This document shows positions 22,627 to 23,325 of a stretch of DNA of 23,325 nucleotides, in pieces (the first letter of the stretch is position 1; each line of letters opens with the position of its first letter). A program made the position numbers and the translations under genes. The notes below the pieces were generated by a model, which was not told the DNA's origin, did not search any database, and worked only from the letters and a program-made list of their open reading frames with translations. Origin of the DNA: Acidobacteriota bacterium (GTDB lineage: Bacteria; Acidobacteriota; UBA6911; RPQK01; JADFOI01); NCBI GenBank assembly GCA_022545645.1, contig JACZQQ010000013.1:1-23325 (forward strand), read 5' to 3'.

Positions 22627-23325
22627 ATGAAAAGAATTTTATGCATTTTGCTGCTGATTATTCCCGGATTGAACCTGAGGGCTGCCGATGACCTGGATCC
22701 GGAGGAAATCATCAAACGATTTGCTGCCAAGGAGTTGGAATTCAAGAAGGTGTGGGAGAAATACACCTATACTCAGCACATCTTGTTTCAGGTCCTCAGC
22801 TTCGATGGAGAGGTCAGAGAAGAACAGGAAATGTCGGTGGAGGTCTATTTCACCAGTGATGGCAAGAGAAAGACGCGGACCCTCGAGGAACGGGGCAAAC
22901 TCAGATCGCTTAGGGTGAGCAAGGAAGACCTGGAGGATGCCATTTATCGGCAGCCCTTTGTTCTCACCACCGAGGAGCTTCCCAACTACAAGATTGAGTA
23001 TCGTGGCGAGAAGCTGGTCGATGAACTGTATACCTATGATTTTGATGTGGAGCCCCGCAAAATCAAGAAGGGCCAGCGTTACTTTAAGGGGCGCATCTGG
23101 GTGGATGACATCGACTTCCAGATAGTGATGACCCGAGGTAAGGTGGTTCCCGATTACTCAGACAACAAGTTTCCCAGGTTCGAGACGGTTCGCGAGCAGA
23201 TTGATGGCGATTACTGGTTTCCCACCTGGACTGAAGCAGACGATATTCTTCGATTCGGACGGCGACAAGTCCGAATCCGAGAACTCATTACTTATGAAAA
23301 CTTTAAGAAATTTGAGGTGAATACC
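22627..23325 (+). CDS. secreted protein of unknown function, partial (runs off right edge)
   Basis: ATG at 22627 after GAGGAAG opens a frame of 233 codons with no stop before the window end. A signal peptide (MKRILCILLLIIPGLNLRA, cleaved about residue 19-20) is followed by a soluble domain rich in charged residues. It contains YTYTQHILFQVLSFDGEV, RQPFVLTTEELPNY, KKGQRYFKGRIWVDD, FPRFETVREQIDGDYWFP and ADDILRF. The pattern of beta strands recalls LolA-like outer-membrane lipoprotein-sorting folds. It matches a secreted family I associate with Acidobacteriota. The frame is missed if a stop codon is required. The function is unknown. Confidence 0.85.
   Translation, partial: MKRILCILLLIIPGLNLRAADDLDPEEIIKRFAAKELEFKKVWEKYTYTQHILFQVLSFDGEVREEQEMSVEVYFTSDGKRKTRTLEERGKLRSLRVSKEDLEDAIYRQPFVLTTEELPNYKIEYRGEKLVDELYTYDFDVEPRKIKKGQRYFKGRIWVDDIDFQIVMTRGKVVPDYSDNKFPRFETVREQIDGDYWFPTWTEADDILRFGRRQVRIRELITYENFKKFEVNT

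Overview
This window looks like a chromosomal housekeeping segment of an Acidobacteriota bacterium or a close relative. The lineage call is inference. It rests on the gene order fmt-rsmB-PASTA protein-rpe-bamD-response regulator, on the N-terminally truncated but strongly acidobacterial-looking secreted protein at the right edge, and on an MlaE/MlaF pair of the type common there. The cell is Gram-negative: it has BamD, Mla-type lipid transport and a lipobox. No phage, integrase, plasmid, CRISPR, rRNA or tRNA gene was found.

Layout. Positions 12-1564 (minus strand) hold mlaE-mlaF, with the operon running off the left edge. Positions 1679-5600 (plus) hold a tightly packed set: aroC, def, fmt and rsmB, that is, aromatic biosynthesis, N-formylmethionine handling and rRNA methylation. 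Positions 5601-5908 are a gene-poor stretch with two facing arrays of an 8-bp repeat and a promoter. They lead into a PASTA-domain membrane protein, rpe, bamD and a stand-alone response regulator (to 9100). Positions 9101-9332 carry an extended -10 promoter and a 182-bp imperfect palindrome in front of valS, followed by overlapping nadC, then birA and ftsY (to 14424). A second, shorter copy of the palindrome sits in front of a small RRM RNA-binding protein (14568-14858). Positions 14927-17691 (minus) hold serA and a class V aminotransferase, probably serine biosynthesis. Positions 17692-17930 hold a third octamer array and a REP-like palindrome. Positions 17931-19910 (plus) hold three small membrane proteins, including a 55-residue one and a VanZ-like one, then a YheT-family hydrolase. 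A perfect 30-bp palindrome follows, then a secreted HNH nuclease, radC, a PfkB-family kinase and a partial secreted protein.

Gene starts are compact. Overlaps of the ATGA, TTGA or GTGA type join mlaE/mlaF, fmt/rsmB, birA/ftsY, aminotransferase/serA and the two genes meeting at 18290. Two good promoters lie so close to their ATG (about 10 bases) that near-leaderless transcripts are likely.

I found no clearly new multi-gene defence or metabolic system. The most unusual content is non-coding. A palindromic element occurs in two diverged copies whose arms changed in step, each abutting the start region of a gene (valS, RRM protein). There is also an 8-bp repeat family in three arrays placed directly before genes, a REP-like palindrome and a 30-bp perfect palindrome. 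Among proteins, the MlaF-like ATPase has Ala in place of the Walker B glutamate, and the response regulator has Val where the switch Thr/Ser should be.
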